A DNA stretch of 34,723 nucleotides, taken from an uncultured Pelagibacteraceae bacterium (GTDB lineage: Bacteria > Pseudomonadota > Alphaproteobacteria > Pelagibacterales > Pelagibacteraceae). The notes under the pieces were generated by a model. It was not told the origin of the DNA, searched no databases, and saw only the letters and a program-made list of their open reading frames with translations. A program made the translations under genes and the position numbers. The DNA lies in NCBI GenBank assembly GCA_902609675.1, contig CACLST010000011.1:1-34723 (forward strand), read 5' to 3'. Of the stretch, positions 17,946 to 26,278 are shown in pieces (the stretch's first letter is position 1; every line of letters starts with the position of its first letter).

Positions 17946-19200
17946 AAAAATAGCACTTATTGATTGTAATTCTTTTTATGTTTCTTGTGAAAGATTATTC
18001 AATCCTAAAATAAGAAAAAAACCTGTTGTAGTTTTATCTAATAATGACGGTTGTATAATTTCAAGATCAACTGAAGCTAAAGCTTTAGGTATTAAAATGG
18101 GAGAACCTTACTTTAAAGCAAAAGATATTATCATTAAAAATAAAGTTGAAGTCTTTTCATCTAATTATTCTTTATATGGAGATTTATCTAGAAGAGTGAT
18201 GAGAACACTAAAAAGATTTAATTCTGCTATTGAAGTTTATTCTATTGATGAAGCATTTTTAGATTTATCAAACTTTCCAGACAATGAAGTTGAAAAAGTT
18301 GGAAAAGAGATCAGAGAGACAGTTTTAAAATGGACAGGTATTCCAACTAGTATTGGGATTGCTAAAACAAAAACCTTAAGTAAAGTTGCAAATCATATTG
18401 CAAAGAAAAAAAAATCAGGTGTAACAAGTCTGATAGGAATTGAAAATATTGATCCCATATTAGAGAAAGTAGAAATTAATGATGTATGGGGTGTTGGAAG
18501 ACAATTAACAAAGTTTTATCATAAAAATGGGATTTATAACGCCAAGCAACTTAAAAATAAATCTAATACATGGATAAAAAAAAACTCTAATGTTTTAGGG
18601 TCAAGAACTGCAATGGAGTTAAGAGGAGTTCCTTGTATTGATATTGAGACAACTCAATCAAAAAGAAAAAGCTGCGTTGTATCTCGTTCTTTTGGTCAAA
18701 GAATTGAGAAATACCAAGAATTGAAAGAAGCAGTTGCAAACTATTGTTTAAATGCATCTGAAAAAATAAGATCTGAGTCTTTAATTGCAAAGTCAATTAC
18801 TGTTTTTGTTAGAACTAGTCCTTTTCAGAGTAGATTTGGATATTATTCAAACTCAAAGACAATAGATTTTGCGATTTCAACGAATAATAGTATTGAAATA
18901 GTTAAAACTGCTTTGATTGCTTTAGACTCTATCTTTAAAAACGGTTATCGTTATCAAAAAGCGGGCGTAATGCTTACTGGTTTATCTAATGAAGATGGTA
19001 GCAAGAACCTATTTTCTTCTAAAAAAGATGAGAAAATAAAGGGTTTAATGAAGTCTATTGATAATACGAACTATCGATATGGAAGATCTACTTTAAGTCT
19101 TGCTAGTGCTGGTGTTCAAAAAAGATGGAATATGAGAAGAGAGCATTCATCCAAAATAGATACTGCAGATTTCTACTTGCTCCCAACTATTAGAGCTTAA
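17923..19200 (+). CDS. umuC: DNA polymerase V catalytic subunit UmuC (Y family)
   Basis: Error-prone translesion polymerase acting with UmuD'. It has a Y-family palm with the catalytic Asp in [13 protein letters not shown] (D14) and SIDEAFLDL (about 107-115). The steric-gate aromatic is in [15 protein letters not shown] forms the fingers motif, and GVGRQL is a helix-hairpin-helix. A C-terminal UmuC-specific extension ends near the 425-residue length usual for UmuC rather than DinB. The start is supported by GGGGAG 9 bases upstream inside umuD. The overlap with umuD implies coupled translation. Confidence 0.95.
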   Translation: MSSIQYTKKIALIDCNSFYVSCERLFNPKIRKKPVVVLSNNDGCIISRSTEAKALGIKMGEPYFKAKDIIIKNKVEVFSSNYSLYGDLSRRVMRTLKRFNSAIEVYSIDEAFLDLSNFPDNEVEKVGKEIRETVLKWTGIPTSIGIAKTKTLSKVANHIAKKKKSGVTSLIGIENIDPILEKVEINDVWGVGRQLTKFYHKNGIYNAKQLKNKSNTWIKKNSNVLGSRTAMELRGVPCIDIETTQSKRKSCVVSRSFGQRIEKYQELKEAVANYCLNASEKIRSESLIAKSITVFVRTSPFQSRFGYYSNSKTIDFAISTNNSIEIVKTALIALDSIFKNGYRYQKAGVMLTGLSNEDGSKNLFSSKKDEKIKGLMKSIDNTNYRYGRSTLSLASAGVQKRWNMRREHSSKIDTADFYLLPTIRA

Positions 19201-19201
19201 T

Positions 19202-19232
19202 TTAAAGTTGCTAAAGCAATTCTTTAAGTTTT
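19202..19232 (+). terminator. Possible weak terminator hairpin after umuC
   Basis: TTAAAGTTGC (19202-19211), loop TAAA, GCAA-TT-CTTTAA (19216-19227): a 10-bp stem with a two-base bulge, followed by GTTTT. It is AT-rich with a short T run, so it is only a possible terminator, placed between the convergent umuC and the glycosidase gene. Confidence 0.35.
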
Positions 19233-19263
19233 ACTAAATGTAGATTTTTTTTCATTTATAAAT

Positions 19264-20277
19264 TTAATTTAATTTTAATTTTTTTGTTGAACCATCTTTA
19301 TAAGTAAATTCTACTTCTTCATTTGAAAGAGATTTTATTGATGTAAAGCCATCGTACTCAGAAATAAATTCGTTTAATTTTTTTCTACTTTTCTTTGACA
19401 TTTTTTTACCTGGAGCGTTTACACCTACATCAATTATTAATTCAGCTCCATTTAGAAAAGCATTTACATAAGCTTTTATTGGAGGCCCACAGGTCATAGC
19501 CTCTGTCAACCAAATTGGTTTATCAACATCAACACTTTTTAGTAAACCAGCAAATTCATCTACCCATAACTCTTTATCACACTGTCCATCTGGACCGCTT
19601 ATATGGTGAATGTTTGCAATATCAAAGTGATCCTTAATTTTTGGCAAAGCTGATTTCCAATACTTTTTATTTTCTGGAAACATTCCTGCAGCTCCAGCCA
19701 TAACGATAATTGCATCTGGTTGTTGTTCTTTAATTACTTTTGAAGAAAAATTAAAAATTTCAACAAAATCTTCCTCACTTCCTTTAAAAAACATATCAAA
19801 CTCAGGTTCATTCATCACATCCCAATATATAATTGGTTTCGTTAATCCAGGCATGTCATTTGAACCATCTCCATCATAACGGTCCACTAATTTTACAAGA
19901 AACATTTTATAATCCTCCATTGAACAAGGTTTGCTTAAATACTTTGTAAAACGTTTTCCAAATGGACTTCTGGCTTTTTTTCTTTTACAAGATTTTTGAT
20001 CCCAGTTTGTATGAGGCCAGATGGTTGCTAAAATTGTTTGATTGTGATCTTGAGCATATACAACGTATTTATCTACATCTTCCCAAAAAAATTTACCTTT
20101 TTCACTTTCTATGTGATTCCATACAAAGGGTCCTGGGTGAGGTCTAACCCACTGTCCATCTTTACCACGCATTTTTTTATCTCTCATTTCGGTTAATTCA
20201 CCAAATCTAGATTCAGAATTTGCAAAGTTTGTTAATAATAAAAATGATAATAAAATTGTTAGTATACTTTTCATCAA
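19264..20277 (-). CDS. Secreted clan-A glycoside hydrolase-like protein
   Basis: A 337-residue exported protein with a signal peptide (about 1-21, cleavage near ANS/ESR). The rest reads as a (beta/alpha)8 glycosidase of the GH-A clan (GH5/GH39-like). The acid/base is in WDVMNEPEF (N156-E157) and the nucleophile in PIWLTEAM (E259), about 100 residues apart. Substrate-site HISGPDG and NIHH come between. It begins with RPHPGPFVWNHIE, typical of strand 2 in this fold. The substrate is unknown; a polymer made or modified by the upstream glycosyltransferases is the natural suggestion. Its ATG overlaps the DUF1501 stop by 4 bp (ATGA). Confidence 0.72.
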   Translation of the reverse strand: MMKSILTILLSFLLLTNFANSESRFGELTEMRDKKMRGKDGQWVRPHPGPFVWNHIESEKGKFFWEDVDKYVVYAQDHNQTILATIWPHTNWDQKSCKRKKARSPFGKRFTKYLSKPCSMEDYKMFLVKLVDRYDGDGSNDMPGLTKPIIYWDVMNEPEFDMFFKGSEEDFVEIFNFSSKVIKEQQPDAIIVMAGAAGMFPENKKYWKSALPKIKDHFDIANIHHISGPDGQCDKELWVDEFAGLLKSVDVDKPIWLTEAMTCGPPIKAYVNAFLNGAELIIDVGVNAPGKKMSKKSRKKLNEFISEYDGFTSIKSLSNEEVEFTYKDGSTKKLKLN

Positions 20278-21431
20278 ACTTTAAATAATTTCTCAGATAA
20301 ATTTTGTAGTTTATCTCCCCAGAAAACTTTTTTCTGAATTCTTTTGAAATCAATATCAAACACTGTAGACATAGCTGATGCATAAATAGATCTAGCATCA
20401 ATTGTTGAATTTAAGTCTCTTCCTTCAAATAACTCTTTTTTCCTCAGTCCTGGCCAATCAGTATAAACTTGAGATTGTTTTAGTAGACCACCTGCCATGA
20501 AAATTGCTGAACCATAACCATGCTCAGTTCCACGTCCACCATTTTGCTCTATAGTTCTTCCAAATTCTGTTAGGGTTAAGACTAAAGTATTTTCAATTTC
20601 TGGTCCTAGACCTTTCTCTAAACTTTTAAAAATTGAGTCCATTTCAATTAAACTATCTGAATGAGAACCATTCACACCTCCCTGAGCAGCATGTGTATCA
20701 AAGCCATCAACTTCAAAAACAGCAACTCTTGGACCATTTATTTTTTTGAGTTCTAGACCTGCCTTTAACGCTAAAGATGAATTTTTTCTAGACATTGATG
20801 TTCCACCACTACTCATCATTGACCTATTAGCAATTATTTCCATCATATTAGCCAGGTCATGCTCAGATTTACCTGCATAAATTGATTTTAGAAGTTGTAG
20901 AAGTTCTGTTCTTGGAAGTCTTTTTTTTGAAGGATAAAAATTATCATTACTAGGAATTCCTCTAAGAAGTAAAGGCATTGGTAATGCCAATGCAAGACCA
21001 TCTCCTTTTAGCTCTCCTAATTTCATTCCTCTACCTAACCAACCAGTTTTTATTGCATAAGGTATGTGACCTCCTGTTTCCATTAAGTTTTGTCCATCAA
21101 AATGTGATCTTTTTGTATATGGAATATTGGTTGCATGAACTATTGCTCCGAGATTATTTTGCCATAAATTATAAAAATTTTTTAGTTTAGGGTGAAGAGC
21201 AAAATCAGAATTTAATTTAATTGTTTCATCTAAAATCAAATCTTTTCTTTTCTTTTCAAAATTCTTATCTCCTATTATCGGAACAGCACATAAACCATCC
21301 ATTCCACCTCTTAACATTATGATTACAAGATTTTTTTTCTTTGTAGTATTTGCTAAAACAGGAAAATTAAAACCTGCTAAAAATAAAGTTGTTGCTGATC
21401 CTTTTAAAAAGTTTCTTCTTGATATTTTCAT
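20274..21431 (-). CDS. DUF1501 family protein with Tat signal
   Basis: A 385-residue protein of the DUF1501 family, distantly related to the alkaline phosphatase/sulfatase superfamily; no activity is established for the family. The N-terminus is a twin-arginine signal, SRRNFLKGS at 4-12, hydrophobic stretch TTLFLAGFNFPVLA, cleavage near residue 28. It is therefore probably folded, and perhaps carries a cofactor, before export. Family motifs visible: MLRGGMDGL, FEVDGFDTHAAQGG, LTLTEFGRT and GGRGTEHGYGSAIFMAGG. It overlaps both neighbours (DUF1800 upstream, glycosidase downstream) by 4 bp. Confidence 0.85.
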   Translation of the reverse strand: MKISRRNFLKGSATTLFLAGFNFPVLANTTKKKNLVIIMLRGGMDGLCAVPIIGDKNFEKKRKDLILDETIKLNSDFALHPKLKNFYNLWQNNLGAIVHATNIPYTKRSHFDGQNLMETGGHIPYAIKTGWLGRGMKLGELKGDGLALALPMPLLLRGIPSNDNFYPSKKRLPRTELLQLLKSIYAGKSEHDLANMMEIIANRSMMSSGGTSMSRKNSSLALKAGLELKKINGPRVAVFEVDGFDTHAAQGGVNGSHSDSLIEMDSIFKSLEKGLGPEIENTLVLTLTEFGRTIEQNGGRGTEHGYGSAIFMAGGLLKQSQVYTDWPGLRKKELFEGRDLNSTIDARSIYASAMSTVFDIDFKRIQKKVFWGDKLQNLSEKLFKV

Positions 21432-22855
21432 GATTTAAGAGTCTCCGGTAAGTTAAACAATATGACATGTTTATTAGAAAGGTCACCTTGCTGATTTATG
21501 GTTTTAAGAATTTCACTTGGATTATCATAATTTTTTTCAACCATCTCCTCATAAAATTCATTTGTCTGCGATTTTCTATTTTTTTTGTAATATGCTTCTT
21601 TAGCATAAACGAGTCTTCTAATTAATAATTCAGGTGACATCCAATCATCAGACACATCTGACCATCCATTAGGTTGTTTTGCCAAATATGGATGATGGCC
21701 AAGTTCTCTTAACAAATATTCTAATGATCTTTGTTCATGAGTTGGTTTTAGACCCAAAGCATACAAATCCATCAATTTTGGTGTTGGAATTAATTCCACG
21801 TCAGACATTTTACTCATTATTAAAAGCCAATTCTCTGGATTTTGAAATTTTTTAAATTTATCAGAATAATTGAAAGCAACTTCTACTACTGCTTTATGAA
21901 CATCTGGTAAAAAACCATCTGATTTTTCCCAAGCTTTAATAATTGGTTCCATCATTTCTTTTGTTGGATTATCGTTAATAAAATATCTGCAAAGTTTCAT
22001 TGCAATATACTCTCTACAAGATGGATGATTTACAAGATCGGTGATTACGGCTGATAAACTCTTTCTTCCTGATTTATATTTTTTACCTAAAATTCTTTTA
22101 GTACCTGGTTGATGATATTCATAATTGAAATGAACATCTCCAGTTTCTAATCTTTTTTTTCCCCAGTTAGGTCTCCATCCACTCATTACGTATGCCATTT
22201 GAATAACATCTTCTTGAGTGTAACCACAATCAGGTGAAACAGTGTGAAGCTCTAACAATTCTCTTGCGTGGTTTTCATTTACACCAACTTTTCTTCCTTT
22301 TTCTTTAGCCCATTGTGCTTCTTGGCTTTTAGGTCCAACATTATCATTATTATCTAAATGATGTATCATAGTCCAAGCTACAGTTGCTTCTTGAACCATT
22401 TTTTCAAAATTTTGATTCATATTAGCTCTAATAACTTCTCTTTGATACGCACCAGTTGTGTATTGAGCTAAGAAATCTTTTTCGCTTATTGCAAAATGAT
22501 TTCCCCAAAAATACCATAACTTGGCTAAAACAGGTGTCTGACTTTTTAAAGCTTCAGAATGTCTGATACATAATTCAAGATTCCACCAAAATTTTTGGCC
22601 TGTGAGATGTCTTAACTTATTTTTTTCTCTTTTGTACCCTTCTTTGTCATTTTTAAATTTTTTTCTTAAAACTTTTCTATCTCCATAAACGTAATCTCTA
22701 TAATAATTTCTGAGTTCTTTCTCAGGTAAGATTTTTCCCTTCCAAGAATATTCTGGAATTTCATTTAATTGACTTGTTGCCCACTTCAATGGATCCGATG
22801 GAACTTCATCTTTAGGCCCAAGTCCAAACGCAACCTTACGATAAAAATTTTTCAT
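21428..22855 (-). CDS. DUF1800 family protein
   Basis: A 475-residue protein of the DUF1800 family, function unknown. The diagnostic region VNENHARELLELHTV, YTQEDVIQMAYVMSGW is at about 200-240, with YHQPGTKRILGKKY after it. DUF1800 and DUF1501 genes often occur side by side in bacteria, as here. This copy has no signal peptide at its predicted start, unlike its DUF1501 partner. If the two form a complex it could be carried out by the partner's Tat signal. It follows the GT2 gene by 17 bp. Confidence 0.85.
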   Translation of the reverse strand: MKNFYRKVAFGLGPKDEVPSDPLKWATSQLNEIPEYSWKGKILPEKELRNYYRDYVYGDRKVLRKKFKNDKEGYKREKNKLRHLTGQKFWWNLELCIRHSEALKSQTPVLAKLWYFWGNHFAISEKDFLAQYTTGAYQREVIRANMNQNFEKMVQEATVAWTMIHHLDNNDNVGPKSQEAQWAKEKGRKVGVNENHARELLELHTVSPDCGYTQEDVIQMAYVMSGWRPNWGKKRLETGDVHFNYEYHQPGTKRILGKKYKSGRKSLSAVITDLVNHPSCREYIAMKLCRYFINDNPTKEMMEPIIKAWEKSDGFLPDVHKAVVEVAFNYSDKFKKFQNPENWLLIMSKMSDVELIPTPKLMDLYALGLKPTHEQRSLEYLLRELGHHPYLAKQPNGWSDVSDDWMSPELLIRRLVYAKEAYYKKNRKSQTNEFYEEMVEKNYDNPSEILKTINQQGDLSNKHVILFNLPETLKS

Positions 22856-22872
22856 AAATTATTTAAAATAAA

Positions 22873-23742
22873 TTATTTTAATATGTCAATATCCGAAATG
22901 TTTGTTAAAGAATTATTAAACTCAGTCATATTTTCTCTTCCTGAGATTTTTAAAATAATTAGACCAAAAATAATTATTAAGGCCAAAGGTATAGCTGTAA
23001 TTACACTAATATATTCAGCAATAATTATTAAATATATTGCATAAAATGCTATCGATCTAAATATCACTCCAGTTTTAAATACAGCAATAATTGCTAGAGA
23101 ATGCTTTATCAAATTTAAATAGGTCATCTTTGAAGGACCAAAATATCTTGAACCTCTTATCGATGGAGATTTAATTAAATTATTTTCTGTTTTTGCTAAT
23201 GAACCAGAAAAACTACTCCAAGTTGCTTTTTCCTGAATTAGTTTTTTTACAGTTTTCTTTGTAAGGCAAGTATAGTTTCCAAATTTTATAAATTTTCCAG
23301 TGAAAGTAAAAGTAATAATTTTATGAAAAAAATAACAAATTTTAAAAATAAAATTTTCTGATCTTTTCACTCTTTCTCCAACAATGGTATTATTTGGATT
23401 ATCTTTAATCTTTTCTACAAAGTTTCTTATTTCCTCAGGTCTATCTTCTCCATCTCCATCCATTGGAATTACATAATCAAATTCCTCATTTTCTGTGATT
23501 TGTTTTAGTCCTGCTGCAATACATCTTGCATGACCTCTATTATTTCTCATATTTATTAATTTTAGGGATTTAATATTATTTAAATTTTTAGTTTCTAGTA
23601 TTTTTTCCTCAGTTGAGGCATCATTCACTACAATTACTGAAAATGAAATGTTAAGATCTGATATATTGACATCAATTTCTTCAATTAATTTTGATGCAGA
23701 TTTAAAATCATTAAAGACTGGAATTAATATTATAATATTCAT
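22873..23742 (-). CDS. Family 2 glycosyltransferase (polyprenyl-phosphate type)
   Basis: A 289-residue GT2 enzyme. The N-terminal GT-A domain has IIILIPVFNDFKS, VIVVNDAST and the catalytic-metal motif MDGDGEDRPEEI (about residues 93-104). Two hydrophobic segments follow near the C-terminus (about 208-265). This layout matches DPM1/GtrB/ArnC-like enzymes that load a sugar onto a polyprenyl phosphate carrier, which a GT39-type enzyme then uses as donor. Such a gene lies two positions upstream. The sugar is not predictable. The ATG overlaps the stop of the 41-residue ORF by one base (TAATG). Confidence 0.8.
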   Translation of the reverse strand: MNIIILIPVFNDFKSASKLIEEIDVNISDLNISFSVIVVNDASTEEKILETKNLNNIKSLKLINMRNNRGHARCIAAGLKQITENEEFDYVIPMDGDGEDRPEEIRNFVEKIKDNPNNTIVGERVKRSENFIFKICYFFHKIITFTFTGKFIKFGNYTCLTKKTVKKLIQEKATWSSFSGSLAKTENNLIKSPSIRGSRYFGPSKMTYLNLIKHSLAIIAVFKTGVIFRSIAFYAIYLIIIAEYISVITAIPLALIIIFGLIILKISGRENMTEFNNSLTNISDIDILK

Positions 23743-23867
23743 TAACTTACTGAACCTATTAGTCTAAATAGTGATGCAAAAAAACCGTACCCTGAAAGTT
23801 CAATCAAAATAATAATTCCGATGATGAACAAAAGTCTTTTATTTTTTTGGTTTAATTGAAATTTCAT
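23742..23867 (-). CDS. 41-residue single-pass membrane protein
   Basis: A short ORF of 41 codons filling the gap between the two glycosyltransferase genes. It starts with a basic segment (MKFQLNQKNKRLL), followed by one hydrophobic helix (FIIGIIILIE) and a second mildly hydrophobic stretch (YGFFASLFRLIG). Its ATG overlaps the stop of the upstream GT39-like gene (ATGA) and its TAA overlaps the ATG of the GT2 gene (TAATG), so it is joined by coupling at both ends. No homologue is recognised. It is too short for a GtrA-type flippase, and a small subunit or anchor of the glycosyltransferase complex is the likeliest role. The call rests on the exact junctions and composition. Confidence 0.7.
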   Translation of the reverse strand: MKFQLNQKNKRLLFIIGIIILIELSGYGFFASLFRLIGSVS

Positions 23868-25165
23868 TTATATGTTAAGCATTTCATATCTTTGTTGCAC
23901 AATTGGACTTCAGTTGAGCTATAAATCCACTTTGGTCTTTCTGGAAGATAGTAAGATATATTTCCTGCAATCCATTCATTTCCCTTAATATATTCCAATT
24001 TTCCAATATCCTTACCTTTGGTTTCATAAAAAACTTTAGCCTGTTGAGCTAACTTTTTGCCATCAAAATCAGTTCTTTTGTCAGTTTGTGAGATTGAAAC
24101 ATAAGAATACAAAATTGGGGATAATAAGAAAAATATCAAAAAGATTGAAGAAAACGCTCTAATTTTTTCAAAATTAATTTGCGATTTTAAAATATAAACA
24201 AATAATAAGCCAAAGCTTATATAAAAAGGTGTCATCCACATAGTTCTTATTTTTACACCCATAGTAAAAGAAGTTAGAAAAATAAATAAAATAGGAATTA
24301 AATTAATTGATATTAAAAACAAAAACTTATCATCTTCTAAATTAATAGATATTTTAAATTTTTTAACTAATACAAAAACCATTAATAAAAATGGTAACAA
24401 TAATCCAATTTGCTTACCTAAAAATATCATAGGATGCTTTATATGATTGAAAATACTTGCTTCTTCTGATCCAGTTCTGAGAAGTCCATAAGTAATGGTT
24501 ACATAATCATTCCCAGTTAACCAAATAATGTGTGGTAACAAAATTATAATAAAAGGAACAAAAGAAACTAGGCACTTTAAATTTAGTCTTTTGGTATAAA
24601 TCATGTAAATTAAAAGTACATCTATTGCTAAACCTAAATAGACAAATAAATATTTAGATAGAAAACCAAGCCCAGCAAATAGACCGAGTAGTAACCAATC
24701 GAATATTTTATTATTCTTAATTCCCCTCCATAAGTAAAAAACTGAAAGAGACCAAAAGGGTATTAAGCAAACATTTACATTAAATTCAGGTGTAGTGAAG
24801 TTATAGAAATATATTCCCTCTAATAACAAAACTGATAGTAAACAATAAATTTTGTTATCAAAAAAATCTTCAGCTAACTTAAACACTACAATGAATGAGA
24901 CTACGATACAGATTTGACTTAACAAATAATAGGCCCAGTCTTGAGGTCCAAAGATTTGATAAAATATTTCAGGTAAAAATGCACTCATTGGCGGGTGCTT
25001 ATTAAATCCCCAGTCTAAATTACTACCCCATGCTAAGGCTTCTATAGTGTCAAGTGGTAAATTGTTATTTGTTAAGCTTGGAACTAATGTCCATATGATT
25101 AAGTGAGCTGAAACAAAAATATAAAATAAATTACTTATATTCTTTTTATAGATAGCCATTTTCAT
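23864..25165 (-). CDS. GT39/ArnT-like membrane glycosyltransferase
   Basis: A polytopic inner membrane enzyme of about 433 residues with around ten hydrophobic segments. It resembles the dolichyl-phosphate-mannose-protein mannosyltransferase/ArnT group: an early periplasmic loop with the catalytic acidic pair (LPLDTIEALAWG) and FNKHPPMSAFLPE, the conserved KHPP motif. Family members move a sugar from a polyprenyl-phosphate carrier to a lipid or protein on the periplasmic side. The track of possible starts is TTG 25177, ATG 25165 and ATG 25159; the first ATG is used here, with no clear Shine-Dalgarno. It is the first gene of the six-gene leftward cassette and diverges from dksA. Confidence 0.78.
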   Translation of the reverse strand: MKMAIYKKNISNLFYIFVSAHLIIWTLVPSLTNNNLPLDTIEALAWGSNLDWGFNKHPPMSAFLPEIFYQIFGPQDWAYYLLSQICIVVSFIVVFKLAEDFFDNKIYCLLSVLLLEGIYFYNFTTPEFNVNVCLIPFWSLSVFYLWRGIKNNKIFDWLLLGLFAGLGFLSKYLFVYLGLAIDVLLIYMIYTKRLNLKCLVSFVPFIIILLPHIIWLTGNDYVTITYGLLRTGSEEASIFNHIKHPMIFLGKQIGLLLPFLLMVFVLVKKFKISINLEDDKFLFLISINLIPILFIFLTSFTMGVKIRTMWMTPFYISFGLLFVYILKSQINFEKIRAFSSIFLIFFLLSPILYSYVSISQTDKRTDFDGKKLAQQAKVFYETKGKDIGKLEYIKGNEWIAGNISYYLPERPKWIYSSTEVQLCNKDMKCLTYK

Positions 25166-25188
25166 TAATTTATACAATTAATCCATTC

Positions 25189-25216
25189 TTGACACTCAAT
25201 AAATGATGAATATATT
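25189..25216 (+). promoter_or_regulatory. dksA sigma-70 promoter
   Basis: TTGACA (25189-25194), 16-bp spacer, TATATT (25211-25216; 5 of 6): near consensus. The predicted start near 25223 leaves a leader of about 16 bases. The -10 lies in a 12-bp perfect palindrome, TGAATATATTCA (25207-25218). Confidence 0.7.
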
Positions 25217-25238
25217 CACCAAAATCACAAATTAAGGC

Positions 25239-25655
25239 ATGGTAAAGATCTCTAAAAAATATATACCAAAAGAAACTGAAAAATATATGTGTGCAAAACA
25301 TCTTGCCTACTTTAAGCAAAAATTAATGGATTGGAAAAAAGAATTAAAGATAACTAATAATGAAGCAATATTTAATGCATCAATGGATGACAATAGTGCA
25401 TCAGCAGATATTGTTGACCAAGCAAGCTCATACACTGAAAAAAATGTAGAAATGAGAGCAATCAATAGACAGATAAAATTAATTTCTAAAATTGATGGAG
25501 CTTTAAAAAAAATTCAAGATGGAACTTATGGTTTCTGTGAAGAAACAGCAGAACCAATTGGTATTAAAAGATTAATGGCAAGACCAGTTGCTACTTTGTG
25601 CATAGCAGCACAAGAAAAGCACGAAAAAGATGAAAAAGTTTACGCTGATATTTAA
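25239..25655 (+). CDS. dksA: RNA polymerase-binding transcription factor DksA
   Basis: Binds the RNA polymerase secondary channel and, with ppGpp, adjusts rRNA and amino-acid promoters. At 138 residues it has an N-terminal helix, a long coiled coil and the acidic tip ASADIVDQASSY (the D-x-x-D region needed for activity). The C-terminal zinc-finger region GFCEETAEPIGIKRLMARPVATLC follows. Of the four zinc cysteines of E. coli DksA only two remain (CxxT and CxxA), a pattern seen in alphaproteobacterial DksA. A strong promoter lies directly upstream, and its stop overlaps the convergent GST gene by 4 bp. Confidence 0.92.
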   Translation: MVKISKKYIPKETEKYMCAKHLAYFKQKLMDWKKELKITNNEAIFNASMDDNSASADIVDQASSYTEKNVEMRAINRQIKLISKIDGALKKIQDGTYGFCEETAEPIGIKRLMARPVATLCIAAQEKHEKDEKVYADI

Positions 25656-26278
25656 GGGTAATCTATCTCAGCATCTTTATTTAATACTTTAAATCCTTTG
25701 ATCACTGCAGGGCGTTTGGCTATATCAACATACCATCTTGATAAACCTTTAAAATTTTCTAATCCAATGTCATGTCTTTTATGTCTTGCAATCCAAGACC
25801 ATGTGGCAATGTCTGCAATAGAATATTCTTTACCAGCTAAATATTCGCTTTGTGAGAGTCTTGCCTCTAAATCTTCATAAAGTTTTCTTGTAATCTTAAA
25901 ATATCTTTCTTCTCCCCACTCACTTTTGCCTTGATGATAATAATGAAACTGATGATGCTGTCCTATCATTGGTCCAATTAAACCCATTTGGGCCATTAAC
26001 CATTGATTTATCTCTAGTCTGTTCTTTTCAGGATAATACATTTTACTTTTTTCACCTAAATACATCAAAATTGCACCTGACTCGAAGATTGATTTATTGT
26101 TTTCATGATCGGTTATCACTGGAATTTTGTTAAATGGACTAATTTTTTTGAATTCTGGCTTGTGTTGCTCACCCTCACTTAAATTAACTTTTTTTATTTT
26201 ATAATCAAATTTTATCTCCTCTAACATAATGCTAATTTTCCAGCCATTAGGAGTATCAGCAGTAAATAATTCAATCAC
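25652..26278 (-). CDS. Glutathione S-transferase (YfcG-like)
   Basis: A cytoplasmic 208-residue GST. The N-terminal thioredoxin-fold domain starts MIELFTADTPNGWKISIMLEE and includes the glutathione-binding KIPVITD and ESGAILMYL segments (about residues 54-80). The helical C-terminal domain follows with the N-capping SIADIATWSWI. The TxNG start resembles the E. coli YfcG/YghU group, which has disulfide reductase activity; activity here is inferred. Its ATG overlaps the stop of the reductase gene by one base (TAATG). Confidence 0.9.
   Translation of the reverse strand: MIELFTADTPNGWKISIMLEEIKFDYKIKKVNLSEGEQHKPEFKKISPFNKIPVITDHENNKSIFESGAILMYLGEKSKMYYPEKNRLEINQWLMAQMGLIGPMIGQHHQFHYYHQGKSEWGEERYFKITRKLYEDLEARLSQSEYLAGKEYSIADIATWSWIARHKRHDIGLENFKGLSRWYVDIAKRPAVIKGFKVLNKDAEIDYP

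Noticed and set aside
19264..25177. A horizontally acquired island for the glycan cassette
   Set aside because: By eye the base composition and codon choice match the rest of the window and there are no integrase, tRNA or repeat boundaries; transfer cannot be supported from sequence alone.
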